NCBI GenBank assembly: GCA_017631435.1
Contig: JAGBTG010000056.1
Coordinates: forward strand, 169,220 to 233,219
Direction of reading: 5' to 3'
Source: Bacteroidales bacterium
GTDB lineage: Bacteria > Bacteroidota > Bacteroidia > Bacteroidales > UBA932
Length of the DNA: 64,000 bases
A program made the translations under genes and the position numbers. Every line of letters starts with the position of its first letter. Position 1 is the stretch's first letter. Below, in pieces: positions 16,322-25,461 of this stretch. The notes under the pieces are model-generated. The model was not told where the DNA came from and ran no database searches. It saw only the letters and a list, made by a program, of their open reading frames with translations.

Positions 16322-17347
16322 TTATTTCATGTCAGCTGCCCTTGAAATTGGGGCTGCATCTATTGGACATGTCATGCCAAGGCGGAATTTGCACAATCCG
16401 CTCATTGCAATCATTGCTGCGTTGTCTGTTGTGAACTTGAATTCAGGGATGAATGTTGTCCAGCCTCTCTTTACACCTTCATTGTATATTCTTTCCCTCA
16501 GACCGGAGTTTGCAGATACTCCACCTCCAATGGTAATCTGCTTGATTCCTGTCTCTTTTACTGCTTTAACAAGTTTGTCGAGAAGAATGTCAATGAGATG
16601 TTTCTGGAAGGATGCACATATGTCTGCCTTATTCTCCTCAATGAAGTTCTGGTTCTCTTTAAGCTGGTCTCTGAGGAAATAAAGTAAAGATGTTTTAATT
16701 CCGCTGAAACTGTAGTCGAGTCCCTGAATATGAGGTTTTGAGAATTTGAAACGGTTAGCGTCACCCTCTTTTGCAAGTTTGTCCACTATTGGACCTCCAG
16801 GGTAGCCGAGTCCCATCATTTTGGCGCATTTGTCAAATGCCTCGCCTACGGCATCGTCTATAGTGTGTCCTATTACCTCAAAGTTAAGGTAATCAGTTAC
16901 TTTTACTATCTGTGTATGACCGCCGGAAACAAGCAGTGAAAGGAATGGAAACTCTGGAGACCTGTTCTCCTTGCCCTCTTCTTTAAGGAAGTGCGAAAGG
17001 ATATGTCCCTGAAGGTGGTTAACCTCTACAAGCGGTTTTCCGGTGGAGATAGAGAGTCCTTTGGCAAAGGATGTACCTACAAGAAGAGATCCTAAAAGAC
17101 CTGGGCCTCTTGTAAATGCAATGGCATCTATATCATCCATTGTTACTCCGGCCTTTTTCAAAGCCTGGTCAACAACAGGGAGGATGTTCTGCTGGTGTGC
17201 CCGTGATGCAAGCTCCGGAATAACACCGCCATAATTTCTGTGAACTTCCTGGCTTGCCATTACGTTTGATAGAAGATATTCATCCCTGATTACTGCAGCG
17301 GATGTATCATCGCATGAAGACTCAATACCTAAAATTAAATAGCTCAT
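16322..17347 (-). CDS. tsaD: tRNA N6-adenosine threonylcarbamoyltransferase TsaD
   Basis: Transfers threonylcarbamoyl to A37 of ANN-decoding tRNAs (t6A). The 341-residue protein has the ASKHA fold with ILGIESSCDDTSAAVI at the start. The iron-binding HxxxH is in VNHLQGHILSH, and LSLLVSGGHTQIVKV and GLGYPGGPIVDKLA follow. GGGVSANSGLRERI and FTTDNAAMIAM close the active site. Its minus-strand -7 box TAGATTTG lies at about 17373-17366, followed by an AT-rich leader. It precedes the flavoprotein gene in the same direction. Confidence 0.95.
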   Translation of the reverse strand: MSYLILGIESSCDDTSAAVIRDEYLLSNVMASQEVHRNYGGVIPELASRAHQQNILPVVDQALKKAGVTMDDIDAIAFTRGPGLLGSLLVGTSFAKGLSISTGKPLVEVNHLQGHILSHFLKEEGKENRSPEFPFLSLLVSGGHTQIVKVTDYLNFEVIGHTIDDAVGEAFDKCAKMMGLGYPGGPIVDKLAKEGDANRFKFSKPHIQGLDYSFSGIKTSLLYFLRDQLKENQNFIEENKADICASFQKHLIDILLDKLVKAVKETGIKQITIGGGVSANSGLRERIYNEGVKRGWTTFIPEFKFTTDNAAMIAMSGLCKFRLGMTCPIDAAPISRAADMK

Positions 17348-17448
17348 AAAGATTTTAATATAATTGCAAATCTACTCAGTTTTTTTGATTAAATTTGCTA
17401 TTTGGGTATACATAACGGAGATTTTTTATCAAAAAGTTTGTAAAAATA

Positions 17449-20400
17449 TTGGTTGCACTGTTTGCTCTGCTTGTTTCACTACAGGTAGCAGCAATTATTG
17501 TCATTCAGTTTCCAATAATACAGACTTCTCTGGCCCAGAAATTCGTATCCAAAGCATCAGATAGGATTGAAGGTGAGATTTCTATAGGTAAAGTTTACTA
17601 CCTTTTCTTCAATAAATTGATTATTACGGATATATCCATAGTTTCCAAAGAGAGTACCCCATTTCTTGATTCTCTTGAGACCAATTTCGGATATACTGAT
17701 ACATTGTTGTTATGTAATAAACTGTCGGTAAACCTTGATGTTACAGACTTTTTCCAAGGCAAGGTTAAATTAAATAAGATTGTTGTTGACGGCGGTGAAT
17801 TCAACCTTCAGACTGAAGCCGACAGAAGGTCTAATCTCGACAGGATATTCAAGATTCAAAAAAAAGAGAAGAAAGATACTGCAAACGGTCTTCCTGCTTT
17901 GCTTGCCAATACAGTAAAGGTTAAGGACTTCAGGTTTACAATGAAGAACCATACCAGGTACCGTTTTAAAGGTAATAATATAATCAACTTTGCAGATTTG
18001 GATGTAAGGAACATAAACATCAATATCAGTGATGTGCATCTTAAGTCTGATACACTTTATGCTTGTATCAATAATATTCAAGGAACAGACAAGAGCGGAA
18101 TGGCACTTGTAAACCTTCAGGGAAATGCCAGGGTGAGCAGTACTGAGGCTTTTGTCAGTGATTTCTATCTGCAGGATTGCTTTTCCACAATCAGCTCCAG
18201 GTATTTCTATATGAAATATGATTCACCCAAAGATTTGTCAGAGTTTACACAGAAGGTGAAATTGGGGCTTGATATGCATAATTCATATCTTAATTTCAAG
18301 AGTATTGGAAAGATTGCCCCTTCATTGGCAGAGAGTTCGCTTGCCTTTTATATAAATGGGGCCATATCCGGTCCAGTACGTGACCTTTCAACTAAAGGTC
18401 TTGTAGTTACATCAGAAACAGGTCATTCATTTCTTGAGATAGATGCCAGGATTACAGGGCTTCCTAAAGTTGCCAGTACCATGGCTGTTGCTACAATTTA
18501 TAACAGTTCAACAACTTTCAACGATATTGCAAATATTGTAGCATCTGTCAATTCTACCAGAAAGAACAAGGTGCTTGCCTCTTTGGCTCCAGGTACCGGT
18601 TTCAGCTATAAAGGTACTCTTACGGGAATGCTTACCGATTTTGTTATAGACGGAACGGTAACATCACCTGTAGGCAGTTCAGATGTAGATCTTCTGTTCA
18701 GGGTAGAGGAGAAGATCGGTACCAGGTTCAATGGATTCATAGATGTTGACAATGTCAATCTTGGCCATATTTTGAATAAGGGAATCCTTGGAGAGACTTC
18801 TGCAAGTGCCACATTGGATGTATTGTTTAAAAGGAGAGGTGGAATTGATCTTGCTGTTGATTCGCTCAACATAGACAATTTCTTCTTCTACGGCTATAAT
18901 TATTCCCAGATTCAGGGAAAAGGAGTTTTTGAGGATGGAATCTTTACAGGTGAAATACTCTCAAATGACCCTAACTTCAAGTTTGCCTATAATGGAATGG
19001 CTTCCCTTAAAGGTTCTCCACTCAACGGAAGTGAGTATGATTTCTCTGCAGAACTTGCATATGCCAATCTGGCCGCATTGAATTTTGATATGTCAAGCAA
19101 TGTGTCTGAAATGTCATTCAAATCAGATGTTGAGCTTCTGGCAAACAATGAAAATTCAATCACAGGCAATTTGAGGTTGGAAGATTTTCAGTTCAAGTCT
19201 GACAAAGGTCAGTACAAGGCCAATAATATTGACCTTAAACTGCTCAATTCAAGCAATGTGCATACTGCAACCCTTGATGCTCCATTTGCAAGAATGGAAT
19301 ATTCCGGACCTGTGCCTGCAGATTTGTTTGTGAAGAAATTCATTGATCTTGCTGTATTGTCAAAGGCAGACAATATGTTTGACAGGGATACCTCCATAAC
19401 CTACAGGTCTGGAATCTATAATTTCTCGCTCAAGACTCTCAAAACCAGGACCCTTCTTGATATTGCAGTACCGGGTTTGTATATTGAGGATGGTACAAGC
19501 CTTAAAGTTTTTATTGACAGGGATGACAATCTTACCTGCTCATTGCTGTCGGGAAGACTTGCAATGGGTTCACATTACCTCAAAGGTATAAATCTTGCTT
19601 TGGGCACATCTGCAGACACAACTGATGCAAGACTCTTTTCAGATGAGGTCCATATTGCCGGAATGACAATTGACAGCACTTCCATTGACCTTAGTGCTTC
19701 CAATAATGTTCTGGATGCAGGGTTTGTTTTCAGAAACGATTCTACTGAGAACAACAGTGCAAATATTCATACCAATGTAAAGTTTGGGGAGGGGAAAAAT
19801 ATCCTGCTCAATATTCTCAGCGGTTCCAACATTAGCCTTGAGGGGGAGAAATGGAATTTTACACCTGCACAGATAGCTTACAATGACAGTACCATTGTTG
19901 TAAATGATTTCAATATTGTAAATTCCAACCAGAAGTTCTCATTGAACGGCAATGTGAGCAAGTACAGTGCAGATACCCTCAACTTTGGTCTCGACAATTT
20001 CAATGTGGGTATTTTCAACCTTTTCTTGCGGAGGGCTTTTGATGTTCAGGGAAATTTCTCGGGAAATGGAGTTGTTTCAGACCTCTACAGGGCACCTAAA
20101 GTGTTCTTCAACATTGAAGGTTCAGACGTTTATGTATACAGAAATAAGGTTGGAAACCTTAAGATGATGAGCAGATGGAACGATTGGGATAAAGAACTCA
20201 ACCTTTTCATAAAATCTAGCCTTGATGACAAGATTACCCTTAATGCCAACGGATTCTACAGGCCTGAGGACTCATATCTGAATCTGAATGCATCTTTGGA
20301 AGATCTGTCTGTTGGTTATTTTGAGCCTTTCCTTTCAGATATCATTTCCCGCTCCAGCGGAAGCATGTCGGGAGAGCTGAAACTTTCCGGTCCACTCAAC

Positions 20401-21942
20401 AGACTTTCATTGACTGGTGAAGACTGCAGGTTCAACAATTTGAATTTCAAACTTAATTTTACCCAGGTGCCATATACTGTAAATGGTCCGTTTGAACTTA
20501 ACGAGAGGGGAATCTTTTTTACAGATCTTGCAGTTACAGACAGGTTCGGTTCCAAGGGAAAGATGAGCGGCAAGTTCGGCTACAATTATTTCAGGGACCT
20601 TCATCTTGATACTAAAGTCACTTTTACAAACTTCCAGTGTCTTGATACTCGCGAGACCGACAATGAATATTTCTATGGCCAGGCCTTTGCAACCGGTTCT
20701 GTACATCTGAAAGGTCCTCTTGAGAAGATAAATATAGATATTGATGTGGTTTCCAACAAGAATACCTCAATACATATTCCTTTACAGAACTCGGCAACCG
20801 CTTCGCAAACCAACCTGCTCACTTTTGTTGAACCTTATAAGGAGCGCAAAGTGGATGTATATGATTCATTGCAGACCCTTAAGGCCAATCTTGTAAACAA
20901 ATCCACTGAGCTTAGTGTGAATGTAGATGCCAGAATAACGCCGGATGCAGAGGTGATGATTGAGATTGACAAGAGTGTGGGGGATGTGATAAAGGCCCGT
21001 GGTAACGGTGTCATAGACTTTAATATTAATCCGACTCGTGACATTTTTGACCTTTATGGTGATTACCACGTAACTGACGGAAGCTATAAATTTGTCCTTG
21101 CAGGAATTGCTTCAAGGGATTTCTTTTTGCAGCCAGGTGGAACCATCAACTTCAATGGAGACATAACCAATACTACATTGGACCTTGATGCTGTCTATAC
21201 CACAAAAACAAACATAAATACACTTATTGCAGACACCAGTAGTGTTACAACAAGACGAACAGTGAACTGCATTATTGGAATGAACGGCAAAATGATGAAC
21301 CCCGAGCTGAACTTTAAGATAGATATCCCAGACCTTGATCCTACAACCAAGATAAGGGTTGAAAGTGCATTCAATACTCAGGGCAAGATTCAGAAACAGT
21401 TTATGGCATTGCTTGTGACAGGCAATTTTATTCCCGACGACCAGAGCGGCATTGCCAACAACTCATCCATGTGGTATTCAAATGCCTCCGAGATGTTGAG
21501 CAACCAGATAAGCAACATTTTCCACCAATTGGGTATCCCAGTAGATCTGGGCCTTGAGTATCAGCCTGGAGAGAAAGGTACTACCGATATTTTTGATGTG
21601 GCAGTATCCACCCAGCTGTTCAACAACAGGGTAGTGATAAACGGAAATATAGGCAATGATCCTTATGCGCATAGCGACAGGAGTGTGATAGGCAACCTTG
21701 ATGTGCAGATAAAGCTCGACAATTCCGGAAATGTGCGCCTTGATCTTTTCTCACATGCCGAGGACAAATATTCTGCCTATAATGATGCCGAGAACAGCCA
21801 GCGAAGCGGTGTGGGTATCGTTTACCAGAAAGAGTTCAATTCCTTCAAAGATCTGTTCAGAGGAAAATCCAAAGCACAGAAAGCTTACGAGAAGCAGGAG
21901 CGGGAGAAACGTAAAGCAGCAAAAAAACTACCACAAGAGTAA
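17449..21942 (+). CDS. tamB: TamB-like translocation and assembly module protein
   Basis: A very large inner-membrane-anchored protein that spans the periplasm. The family is linked to outer-membrane protein assembly and to lipid transport between membranes. The product is about 1,497 residues, beta-rich throughout. The C-terminal DUF490/TamB domain (about 1130-1470) contains NFNGDITNTTLDLDA, YTTKTNIN and the family-typical ending with SNQISNIFHQLGI. The N-terminus is a single hydrophobic anchor. The first standard start codon is TTG at 17449, but the frame is open back to a stop at 17413 and the Lys-rich positive side of the anchor (IKKFVKIL) lies at 17428-17451, so translation may begin at an ATC codon at 17428. 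The last 30 residues are a Lys/Arg/Glu-rich tail. Confidence 0.85.
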   Translation: MVALFALLVSLQVAAIIVIQFPIIQTSLAQKFVSKASDRIEGEISIGKVYYLFFNKLIITDISIVSKESTPFLDSLETNFGYTDTLLLCNKLSVNLDVTDFFQGKVKLNKIVVDGGEFNLQTEADRRSNLDRIFKIQKKEKKDTANGLPALLANTVKVKDFRFTMKNHTRYRFKGNNIINFADLDVRNININISDVHLKSDTLYACINNIQGTDKSGMALVNLQGNARVSSTEAFVSDFYLQDCFSTISSRYFYMKYDSPKDLSEFTQKVKLGLDMHNSYLNFKSIGKIAPSLAESSLAFYINGAISGPVRDLSTKGLVVTSETGHSFLEIDARITGLPKVASTMAVATIYNSSTTFNDIANIVASVNSTRKNKVLASLAPGTGFSYKGTLTGMLTDFVIDGTVTSPVGSSDVDLLFRVEEKIGTRFNGFIDVDNVNLGHILNKGILGETSASATLDVLFKRRGGIDLAVDSLNIDNFFFYGYNYSQIQGKGVFEDGIFTGEILSNDPNFKFAYNGMASLKGSPLNGSEYDFSAELAYANLAALNFDMSSNVSEMSFKSDVELLANNENSITGNLRLEDFQFKSDKGQYKANNIDLKLLNSSNVHTATLDAPFARMEYSGPVPADLFVKKFIDLAVLSKADNMFDRDTSITYRSGIYNFSLKTLKTRTLLDIAVPGLYIEDGTSLKVFIDRDDNLTCSLLSGRLAMGSHYLKGINLALGTSADTTDARLFSDEVHIAGMTIDSTSIDLSASNNVLDAGFVFRNDSTENNSANIHTNVKFGEGKNILLNILSGSNISLEGEKWNFTPAQIAYNDSTIVVNDFNIVNSNQKFSLNGNVSKYSADTLNFGLDNFNVGIFNLFLRRAFDVQGNFSGNGVVSDLYRAPKVFFNIEGSDVYVYRNKVGNLKMMSRWNDWDKELNLFIKSSLDDKITLNANGFYRPEDSYLNLNASLEDLSVGYFEPFLSDIISRSSGSMSGELKLSGPLNRLSLTGEDCRFNNLNFKLNFTQVPYTVNGPFELNERGIFFTDLAVTDRFGSKGKMSGKFGYNYFRDLHLDTKVTFTNFQCLDTRETDNEYFYGQAFATGSVHLKGPLEKINIDIDVVSNKNTSIHIPLQNSATASQTNLLTFVEPYKERKVDVYDSLQTLKANLVNKSTELSVNVDARITPDAEVMIEIDKSVGDVIKARGNGVIDFNINPTRDIFDLYGDYHVTDGSYKFVLAGIASRDFFLQPGGTINFNGDITNTTLDLDAVYTTKTNINTLIADTSSVTTRRTVNCIIGMNGKMMNPELNFKIDIPDLDPTTKIRVESAFNTQGKIQKQFMALLVTGNFIPDDQSGIANNSSMWYSNASEMLSNQISNIFHQLGIPVDLGLEYQPGEKGTTDIFDVAVSTQLFNNRVVINGNIGNDPYAHSDRSVIGNLDVQIKLDNSGNVRLDLFSHAEDKYSAYNDAENSQRSGVGIVYQKEFNSFKDLFRGKSKAQKAYEKQEREKRKAAKKLPQE

Positions 21943-21948
21943 CTTTTT

Positions 21949-21975
21949 GCCCATTGGGACGGCGCCCTAATGGGC
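21949..21975. repeat. Intergenic hairpin, GGGACG-loop family
   Basis: GCCCATT at 21949-21955 pairs with AATGGGC at 21969-21975, and GGG at 21956-21958 pairs with CCC at 21965-21967. It directly follows the tamB stop. Its stem arms are the same as in the hairpin at 59719-59750. It may end tamB transcription, but only three T follow it on the plus strand. Confidence 0.7.
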
Positions 21976-21980
21976 ACTTT

Positions 21981-22019
21981 AAAAAAAAATCCCTGCGGGA
22001 ACAATTTCCAGCAGGGATT
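21981..22019 (-). terminator. Intrinsic terminator of slyD
   Basis: On the minus strand the arms ATCCCTGC (22018-22011) and GCAGGGAT (21996-21989) form an 8-bp stem, followed by nine T (21989-21981). It lies 21 bases after the slyD stop. Confidence 0.85.
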
Positions 22020-22039
22020 CAATTTATCTGTCAATGATA

Positions 22040-22588
22040 TTAGTGGCATCCGCCGCAACCGCATGATGAGCAGTCTGAACCGCAGCTGTCGCCGCAAGAG
22101 TGCTGTACTTTCTCATTGAAAAGGCCGTTTGTAAGCTCGGTCTCAGTAGCCTCTCTGATAGCCTCAACTTTACCGGTGAAGTGTAGTGCAGCACCAGCAA
22201 GTGGGTGGTTGAAGTTCATTACAACTGTATCAGCCTTAACCTCGTCAATTGCACCGTTAAGTCTGTTGCCCTCAGAGTCCATCATAGGAAGAACATTGCC
22301 TGGAGTTAGAAGGCCGTCCTCAATCTTGCCGTCAATCTCAAATAGTTTTTTAGGAAGCTCAACAATTGCATCCTCATTCACTCTGCCGTATCCCTCATCC
22401 TCAGTAAGGGTGAACTCAAATGTGTCACCAACTTTCTTGCCTGCAATGTACTCCTCAAATTTAGGAAGAAGGTAGCCGGTACCAAAGATGAACATCATAG
22501 GTTTCTCGGCAGTTACTGTCTCAATCACGTCGCCATCAACTTCCAAAGTATATGATAACGAAACAACTTTGTTTAGATTAATTTCCAT
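22040..22588 (-). CDS. slyD: FKBP-type peptidyl-prolyl isomerase, SlyD-like
   Basis: A cytosolic prolyl isomerase with chaperone activity. The 182-residue protein starts MEINLNKVVSLSYTLEVDG. It has the FKBP core (FGTGYLLPKFEEYIAGKKVGDTF, EDEGYGRVNEDAIVELPK) with the inserted IF chaperone domain and closes with FNHPLAGAALHFTGKVEAI. The last 20 residues are Cys/Gly/His-rich (six Cys and a final His), a nickel- and zinc-binding tail like that of E. coli SlyD, where it serves hydrogenase maturation. No hydrogenase gene is in this window. The gene stands alone with its own terminator. Confidence 0.93.
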   Translation of the reverse strand: MEINLNKVVSLSYTLEVDGDVIETVTAEKPMMFIFGTGYLLPKFEEYIAGKKVGDTFEFTLTEDEGYGRVNEDAIVELPKKLFEIDGKIEDGLLTPGNVLPMMDSEGNRLNGAIDEVKADTVVMNFNHPLAGAALHFTGKVEAIREATETELTNGLFNEKVQHSCGDSCGSDCSSCGCGGCH

Positions 22589-22651
22589 ATTTGTTAAATT
22601 TTTAATTGTTATTCAATTTTTAAAGCATGCAAATTTGCTGCATTTTTTCCA

Positions 22652-24103
22652 TTATTTCAAATTTTTGCCCCTTACCGGCTTCCCGAATCTGGTAATTTTA
22701 TATCCTATTGCCGCTATTGCCAAAGAAACAAATGGAGACAACAGGTTAAAGAAGCAGTAAGGTAGATAAGCAAGGGTAGGGATTCCCAACACACTGCTCT
22801 GCATGGCTGCACATGAATTCCAAGGAACCAGTACAGAAGTTACAGTTGCAGAATCTTCCAATGAGCGGCTCAACAGCTGCGGTTCATATCCCTCTTTTTT
22901 ATATATGTCTGCAAACATCTTGCCCGGAAGGATGATTGACATATACTGGTCTGAAAGGGTAAGGTTACTGATGATACAGGTTCCAAGTGTGCTTCCAACC
23001 AAAGATGTGTGACCTTTAATCATCTTAACCATCTTCTCTGTAATAGCATCGAGGTATCCGCCAGCTTCCATTACACCACCAAAGGCACATACACACATTA
23101 TAAGCCATACGGTATTGAGCATTCCTGCCATTCCACTGGTAGAGGCCAGCTCGGTAAGCATTGCACTCTCAGTTGTAATGTCCAAAGGCATTGACATTAT
23201 TTTGAGCGGTGCATAGATGAAGGTCTGAACAGAATCCACTGCGTATGGTGTTATCTGTGAAATAATCTGCGGCTGTACAAACACTGCAATGATTGAACTT
23301 ACAATTGCAGAGATGAACAGTGTGAGGAACGCAGGCATTTTCTTGTAGATCATAAAAATGGTTGCAGCTGGAATAAGCAGAAGCCAAAGCGAAACGTTGA
23401 ATGTATTCTCAATCATTGCGCATTCTGTGGCCACATCAAGGTTTGATGTAGTTGGAACGGCAAATCCCGCAATAGCAAAAATCACTGCACAAATTATAAC
23501 AGTTGGAATGTTGGTAATGAGCATATACTTGATATGCTTGTACAAATCAACTCCAGAGATGCTTGCAGCAAGGTTTGTAGTATCTGACAAAGGTGAAATC
23601 TTATCTCCGAAATATGCTCCCGATATAATTGCACCAGCCAGCCATCCGCTGTTGAATCCCATAATCTCACCGGCACTCAGCATGGCAATACCAATTGTAC
23701 CAATGGTGGTCCATGAACTTCCCAAAATAAGGGAAATCAATGCAGTGAAGATGAAAATCACCAACAGGAATATTGAAGGATTGATCAACTGAAGTCCATA
23801 ATAAATCAAAGTTGGCACTACTCCCGACAGCATCCAGGCAGAGGTAAGTGCTCCAATTGAGAGCAGGATGAAGAATACTCCACCGGATTTGCTGAAGTTG
23901 TCGGCAATTCCGGCCTCAATTTTCTCCCAGCTGATGCCAAGTCTTGTCATTGCAATGAGCGCACCGGTAAGTGCACCACCCAAAAGTGCAATCTGGGATG
24001 GACCGCTTGTAAGTTCATCCCCAAACAGTATTGAACCTATTACAATGAGTGCTACCAGCACAACCATTGGCAGCAGTGATAATACTAAAGAAGGTTTTTT
24101 CAT
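22652..24103 (-). CDS. nhaC: Na+/H+ antiporter, NhaC family
   Basis: A 483-residue inner-membrane protein with about 11 hydrophobic segments, expected to exchange Na+ for H+. Family features are SLILGSSWTTIGTIGIAML, GAIISGAYFGDKISPLSDTTNLAAS with the acidic residues of the transport path, and near the C-terminus LTLSDQYMSIILPGKMF and SATVTSVLVPWNSCAAMQ. Its stop-to-start context is tight: the tldE gene ends one base upstream, so it is probably expressed with tldE and tldD. In this genome it would complement the Na+-pumping decarboxylase and the Na+-type ATPase encoded 30-40 kb away. Confidence 0.9.
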   Translation of the reverse strand: MKKPSLVLSLLPMVVLVALIVIGSILFGDELTSGPSQIALLGGALTGALIAMTRLGISWEKIEAGIADNFSKSGGVFFILLSIGALTSAWMLSGVVPTLIYYGLQLINPSIFLLVIFIFTALISLILGSSWTTIGTIGIAMLSAGEIMGFNSGWLAGAIISGAYFGDKISPLSDTTNLAASISGVDLYKHIKYMLITNIPTVIICAVIFAIAGFAVPTTSNLDVATECAMIENTFNVSLWLLLIPAATIFMIYKKMPAFLTLFISAIVSSIIAVFVQPQIISQITPYAVDSVQTFIYAPLKIMSMPLDITTESAMLTELASTSGMAGMLNTVWLIMCVCAFGGVMEAGGYLDAITEKMVKMIKGHTSLVGSTLGTCIISNLTLSDQYMSIILPGKMFADIYKKEGYEPQLLSRSLEDSATVTSVLVPWNSCAAMQSSVLGIPTLAYLPYCFFNLLSPFVSLAIAAIGYKITRFGKPVRGKNLK

Positions 24104-24104
24104 A

Positions 24105-25460
24105 TCAAATTCCAGTAAAATCTACGTTTTCAAATGCAAGTGAAGGAATGAGCCACCTTGAACATGTTCTGGCATCATTTCCTACAAGAGCAAGATTATT
24201 CCACAAAGATACTATATTGCCGGTAATGTTCATTTCCCTTACCGGAAATAAAATCTCACCGTTCTCAAAATAAAATCCCTCAATTCCATATGAGAAATCT
24301 CCGGTAAGTCCGTTGCAGTTGCCACCGTTGAATCCGGTTACCAGTACACCTTTGCCCATTATTTTTATCATATCCTTATAGGTGAGGTTTCTGTGCTCAG
24401 GTGCAAACTCATCCAGTGAAAAATATGGAACAGAAGCGCTCTCAACGGTTGGATCGCACTCCATCTTGTTGGCAGAGTATGTATTTATGTAGTATGTATC
24501 CACTACACCGTTGCGGATGATGTCCATGGGTTTTGTAGCAAGGCCGTCACCGTCAAAGTAACGGCTGCCGCTCATTCCCTTCCAGTGTGGATTATCAAGC
24601 AGCGTCATCTTTTCAGAAAATACTTTCTCTCCCTTTTTGTTCAGAAGGAATGAGTTCCTCTGCTGGATGTTGCTTCCGTTGAGAGCCTGGAAAATAGGGG
24701 ATACGAGCCTGCTTGCACTGCTGTTGTCTACAATCATGTTCATCTTTCCACCCTCAATTTCCTTTGGGTTAAGTTTTGCAAGAGCCCTTTCAAGGGCCTT
24801 TACACCGCATCCTTGAAAGTTTAAATCTTTGTAGTGCAGAGCAGATTCATACCACCATGATTCGCTTCTGGCTTTGCCTCTCCCTTTTACAGAACATTCT
24901 GCACTAACTGTAAAGTTGCTTTGCAGCATATCTCCCTCAAAGCCTTGTGAATCTATCATATACTGGTACTCAAGCATGTCTCCGTATTCTGTGTTAACAG
25001 AGACAATTTTCTTGTTTTTACCATAAATCTCCTCCATTACTTCAAAAGCAATCTCCTTTTTCCTCTGGGGGTCCATCTCAAGGATATATGGATCATATTG
25101 GTCAAGATCATCATCCTCTCCGTGCCAGCAAAGTTCCTTTGGAGGAAGTGCACGGGCACTGTCGGGAGTAAGATAGGCATTTGTGGCCATGGCCTGTTTT
25201 ATGAAAAGTTCAAGCTCTTCCTTGTTCAGGCGGTTAGTGGAGTAGGCACCGTAGCGTTCATTTGATATTATCTGTATGTACAGGTTGCGGTCGTTGGCAT
25301 TCTGAAGATTCTCCAGATTGCCGTCCAAGGCTGAGAATGAGTTCTGTATGCCAAAGTTCATGGTAATGCGGCAAGCCTGGGCTCCCAGTTTCATCACTGT
25401 GTCCAATGCCCTCTGGGCTGCCTCCACCTCAAACGAGTTGTCTATTTTGTTGGTTCTCAT
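24105..25460 (-). CDS. tldE: Metallopeptidase-related protein TldE/PmbA
   Basis: The non-catalytic partner of TldD. In E. coli the TldD-TldE heterodimer degrades unfolded peptides, completes microcin B17 maturation and degrades the CcdA antitoxin. The 451-residue protein has the PmbA-type core (SASRLVSPIFQALNGSNIQQ, GSRYFDGDGLATKPMDIIRNG, NGGNCNGLTGDFSYGIEG) and lacks the HExxxH motif present in its neighbour. The product starts MRTNKIDNSFEVEAAQRALD. It lies one base after the tldD stop and one base before nhaC. Confidence 0.92.
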   Translation of the reverse strand: MRTNKIDNSFEVEAAQRALDTVMKLGAQACRITMNFGIQNSFSALDGNLENLQNANDRNLYIQIISNERYGAYSTNRLNKEELELFIKQAMATNAYLTPDSARALPPKELCWHGEDDDLDQYDPYILEMDPQRKKEIAFEVMEEIYGKNKKIVSVNTEYGDMLEYQYMIDSQGFEGDMLQSNFTVSAECSVKGRGKARSESWWYESALHYKDLNFQGCGVKALERALAKLNPKEIEGGKMNMIVDNSSASRLVSPIFQALNGSNIQQRNSFLLNKKGEKVFSEKMTLLDNPHWKGMSGSRYFDGDGLATKPMDIIRNGVVDTYYINTYSANKMECDPTVESASVPYFSLDEFAPEHRNLTYKDMIKIMGKGVLVTGFNGGNCNGLTGDFSYGIEGFYFENGEILFPVREMNITGNIVSLWNNLALVGNDARTCSRWLIPSLAFENVDFTGI

Positions 25461-25461
25461 G

